In this document: piece after piece, positions 13,968 through 15,055 of the stretch | Layout of the letters: the number at the start of each line of letters is the position of its first letter | Numbering within the stretch: position 1 is the stretch's first letter | From: an uncultured Bacilli bacterium | GTDB lineage: Bacteria > Bacillota_I > Bacilli_A > RF39 > UBA660 | Direction: 5' to 3' | NCBI GenBank assembly: GCA_934132915.1 | Contig: CAKPAK010000042.1 | Location: 1-15,055, forward strand | DNA: 15,055 nt | The notes under the pieces: generated by a model | The model's database searches: none | The model's input: only the letters and a program-made list of their open reading frames with translations | Told to the model about the DNA's origin: nothing | Translations under genes and position numbers: made by a program

Positions 13968-14402
13968 ATGTTAGAAAATCGTTTAAAAGTTTGTAGAGAA
14001 GAATTAGGAATGACGCAAACAGAATTAGGATATATATTTGGTGTTACCAAACAAACTGTTTCAAATTGGGAAAATGGTAATGACATTATTCCATTGAAAA
14101 AATTAGTTAAATTCTGTAATTTATACAACTACTCAATAGATTATATAACTTGTTTAAAAGAAAAAAATATTTTTCATGCACAATTAGAAAAGATAAACAA
14201 AAAAGAAATAGGTCATAAATTGAAAGAACAGAGGAAAAAAAGAAGATTATCCCAACAAGAAGTAGCAGATGAATGTTCAATTTCTCAAACTACATATAGT
14301 AATTATGAATTAGGAATTAATCTAATAACTACTAGTACTTTGTTTACGATTTGTAAAAATCATAAAATATCAATGGAATATTTTTTGAAAAAAAAGGACT
14401 AA
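13968..14402 (+). CDS. Regulator with two tandem XRE-type HTH domains
   Basis: 144 residues made of almost nothing but two Cro/CI-type helix-turn-helix units: residues about 5-62 (LKVCREELGMTQTELGYIFGVTKQTVSNWENG) and about 82-140 (LKEQRKKRRLSQQEVADECSISQTTYSNYELG), joined by a short charged linker. There is no sensor domain. A fused pair could bind a direct repeat as a monomer. I chose ATG 13968 over the in-frame TTG 13956 because GGTGAT (13958-13963) sits just ahead of ATG. It is divergent from the surface protein gene with 101 bp between starts, so it is a likely regulator of that gene and of itself (inference). Its stop codon lies inside a shared terminator with the convergent spoVIF-like gene. 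It lacks a strong promoter by eye. Confidence 0.88.
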   Translation: MLENRLKVCREELGMTQTELGYIFGVTKQTVSNWENGNDIIPLKKLVKFCNLYNYSIDYITCLKEKNIFHAQLEKINKKEIGHKLKEQRKKRRLSQQEVADECSISQTTYSNYELGINLITTSTLFTICKNHKISMEYFLKKKD

Positions 14403-14422
14403 CTCCAAGGAATTAGTCTTTT
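14388..14422. terminator. Bidirectional terminator containing both convergent stop codons
   Basis: GACTAA (14397-14402) pairs with TTAGTC (14413-14418), extended by TCC/GGA, with an A tract on the left (14388-14395) and T tract on the right (14419-14422). The TAA of the HTH gene (14400-14402) and the TAA of the spoVIF-like gene (plus TTA, 14413-14415) both fall in the stem. Confidence 0.85.
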
Positions 14423-14679
14423 CCATTTTCAACATCATCTAAATATTGATTAAAGTTCTTAGGTACTCCATTAGAAAGCACAGTATCAATTATCTTTTGT
14501 TCTTTTTCGGGAGTAACCTCTCTTCCAGTAATTCTAGAAATATCATGAATTACTTCTTTTAAAGTACCTTCATCCTTCATATTTCCTTGTTGCAACTTAT
14601 TAGCTAAAGATAAAATTGTATCTTTATCAACACTAGTTTTTTTCTCTATCTTTTTAAAAAAATTATCACTAAATGCCAT
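14413..14679 (-). CDS. spoVIF: Stage VI sporulation protein F-like (SpoVIF)
   Basis: 88 residues, family-typical length. SpoVIF (YjcC) is a small late mother-cell protein needed for outer coat assembly through GerE-dependent expression in Bacillus. Visible pattern: FFKKIEKKTSVDKDTILSLANKLQQGNMKDEGTLKEVIHDISRITGREVTPEKEQKIIDTVLSNGVP, matching the family order of N-terminal FF.(K)IEKKTGV, the NFKDE segment and a C-terminal KE-E-KI block. GGAGGTTATT gives an ideal Shine-Dalgarno for ATG 14679. CATATAATA just upstream fits a sigma-K -10. It is not next to spoIVA here, but both point to the same differentiation programme. Family assignment is by eye from known members. Confidence 0.88.
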   Translation of the reverse strand: MAFSDNFFKKIEKKTSVDKDTILSLANKLQQGNMKDEGTLKEVIHDISRITGREVTPEKEQKIIDTVLSNGVPKNFNQYLDDVENGKD

Positions 14680-14694
14680 AATAACCTCCTACTC

Positions 14695-14703
14695 TATTAT
14701 ATG
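14695..14703 (-). promoter_or_regulatory. Candidate sigma-K-type -10 of spoVIF
   Basis: Minus strand CATATAATA fits CATA-nnn-TA exactly and also contains a sigma-A TATAAT. No good sigma-A -35 (TTGACA) or sigma-K AC at the right distance is evident. Sigma-K control is known for spoVIF in Bacillus, so the assignment is reasonable but unproven. Confidence 0.4.
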
Positions 14704-14723
14704 TGAGAATAGAAATAAACTGA

Positions 14724-14751
14724 TTGTTTTAAACAAGTAGTATGATATAAT
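14724..14751 (+). promoter_or_regulatory. Promoter of the YgjV-like gene
   Basis: TTGTTT (14724-14729), 16-base spacer, TATAAT (14746-14751) with TG extension (14743-14744). The -35 sits in a TTGTTT-T-AAACAA palindrome (14724-14736), a possible operator. AAAGGAT (14759-14765) precedes ATG 14774. Confidence 0.7.
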
Positions 14752-14773
14752 GATAAAGAAAGGATAGATAAGT

Positions 14774-15055
14774 ATGAACTTAAATATATTATTAGGAGAA
14801 TTATTTTCGTTTATAGCAGCATTTTTTCTAGCATTATCCACTTTTAAAACAAAAAAAAATAAAATGTTAATTTTCCAGTTAGCAGATTCTATCTTTAATG
14901 CAATATCTAATTTGTTTTTAAATAGTTTTTCTGGTTTTGTAGTTAATATTTTTACATCTATAAGAAATTATTTAAGTATCAAAGAAAAATTCAATAAAAG
15001 AGAACTATTTTTTTACGTAATACTAGTTTTAATAATAGGAATTAAAGTAAATAAC
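14774..15055 (+). CDS. YgjV-like small inner membrane protein, 3' end cut by window edge
   Basis: Open for 94 codons to the right edge and absent from simple full-length searches because it has no stop here. The translation starts MNLNILLGELFSFIAAFF, continues ALSTFKTKKNKMLIFQLADSIF, NAISNLFLNSFSGFVVNIFTSIRNYLSIKEKF, and ends in a hydrophobic VILVLIIGI. This resembles YgjV/Imp proteins: short membrane segments with a Q-x-x-D-pattern turn and a conserved N-x-x-x-x-I-R-N-Y in the middle. At least three spans are visible. Function of the family is unknown. Start supported by promoter and Shine-Dalgarno; divergent from spoVIF, with about 95 bp between starts. Confidence 0.75.
   Translation, partial: MNLNILLGELFSFIAAFFLALSTFKTKKNKMLIFQLADSIFNAISNLFLNSFSGFVVNIFTSIRNYLSIKEKFNKRELFFYVILVLIIGIKVNN

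Noticed and set aside
1..15055. CRISPR array, tRNA, integrase or attachment site
   Set aside because: No regularly spaced repeats, no tRNA TTC-motif arms, and no recombinase gene on either strand.

Overview
The window is about three-quarters A+T (estimated by eye), uses the standard bacterial code (TGA acts as a stop, Trp is TGG), and reads as chromosome from a low-GC, spore-forming Bacillota, probably a Bacilli/Erysipelotrichia-like gut lineage. The evidence is two sporulation-specific genes (spoIVA and a spoVIF-like gene), the DUF1934-argS-rpoE(delta) cluster typical of Bacilli, the spoIVA-hup neighbourhood also found in Bacillus, and a TasA/camelysin-like surface protein. There is no integrase, transposase, phage structural gene, tRNA, rRNA or CRISPR array.

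Layout. 1-1832 (minus): class A penicillin-binding protein, cut by the left edge. 1932-4490 (plus): ywiB-like gene, argS and rpoE behind one extended -10 promoter, closed by a strong terminator. The first gene has a perfect Shine-Dalgarno but no ATG, GTG or TTG start. 4580-6560 (plus): a translationally coupled pair of 2-hydroxyacyl-CoA dehydratase/activase-related proteins (DUF2229 type). 6561-7031: about 470 bp without a gene, holding a 30-bp perfect palindrome, a repeat core shared with 10433-10456 and a promoter-like sequence with nothing obvious behind it. 7032-9080 (plus): operon of two VUT/YhhQ-like membrane proteins and an HTH/S24-like regulator lacking the catalytic lysine. 9257-9304: terminator. 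9344-9725 (minus): hup with its own promoter and terminator. 9859-10278 (plus): a near-consensus promoter and an intrinsic terminator bracket about 385 nt with no credible ORF but many complementary segments, a candidate new structured RNA. 10293-10493: a 201-bp element bounded by perfect 15-bp inverted repeats abutting the end of spoIVA. 10496-11965 (minus): spoIVA. 12083-13915 (minus): a secreted surface protein gene with promoter and terminator, divergent from a double-HTH regulator (13968-14402). 14413-14703 (minus): spoVIF-like gene. 14724-15055 (plus): YgjV-like membrane protein, cut by the right edge.

How it fits together. Most genes are housekeeping (wall synthesis, Arg-tRNA charging, RNA polymerase delta, nucleoid protein) or sporulation (coat basement ATPase SpoIVA, late coat factor SpoVIF). 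The less ordinary parts are the orphan RNA unit between hup and spoIVA, the inverted-repeat element beside it, the two-transporter-plus-regulator operon, and the TasA-like surface protein with a divergent regulator. No single unmistakable new defence or metabolic system is visible; the orphan RNA is the best candidate for something undescribed.
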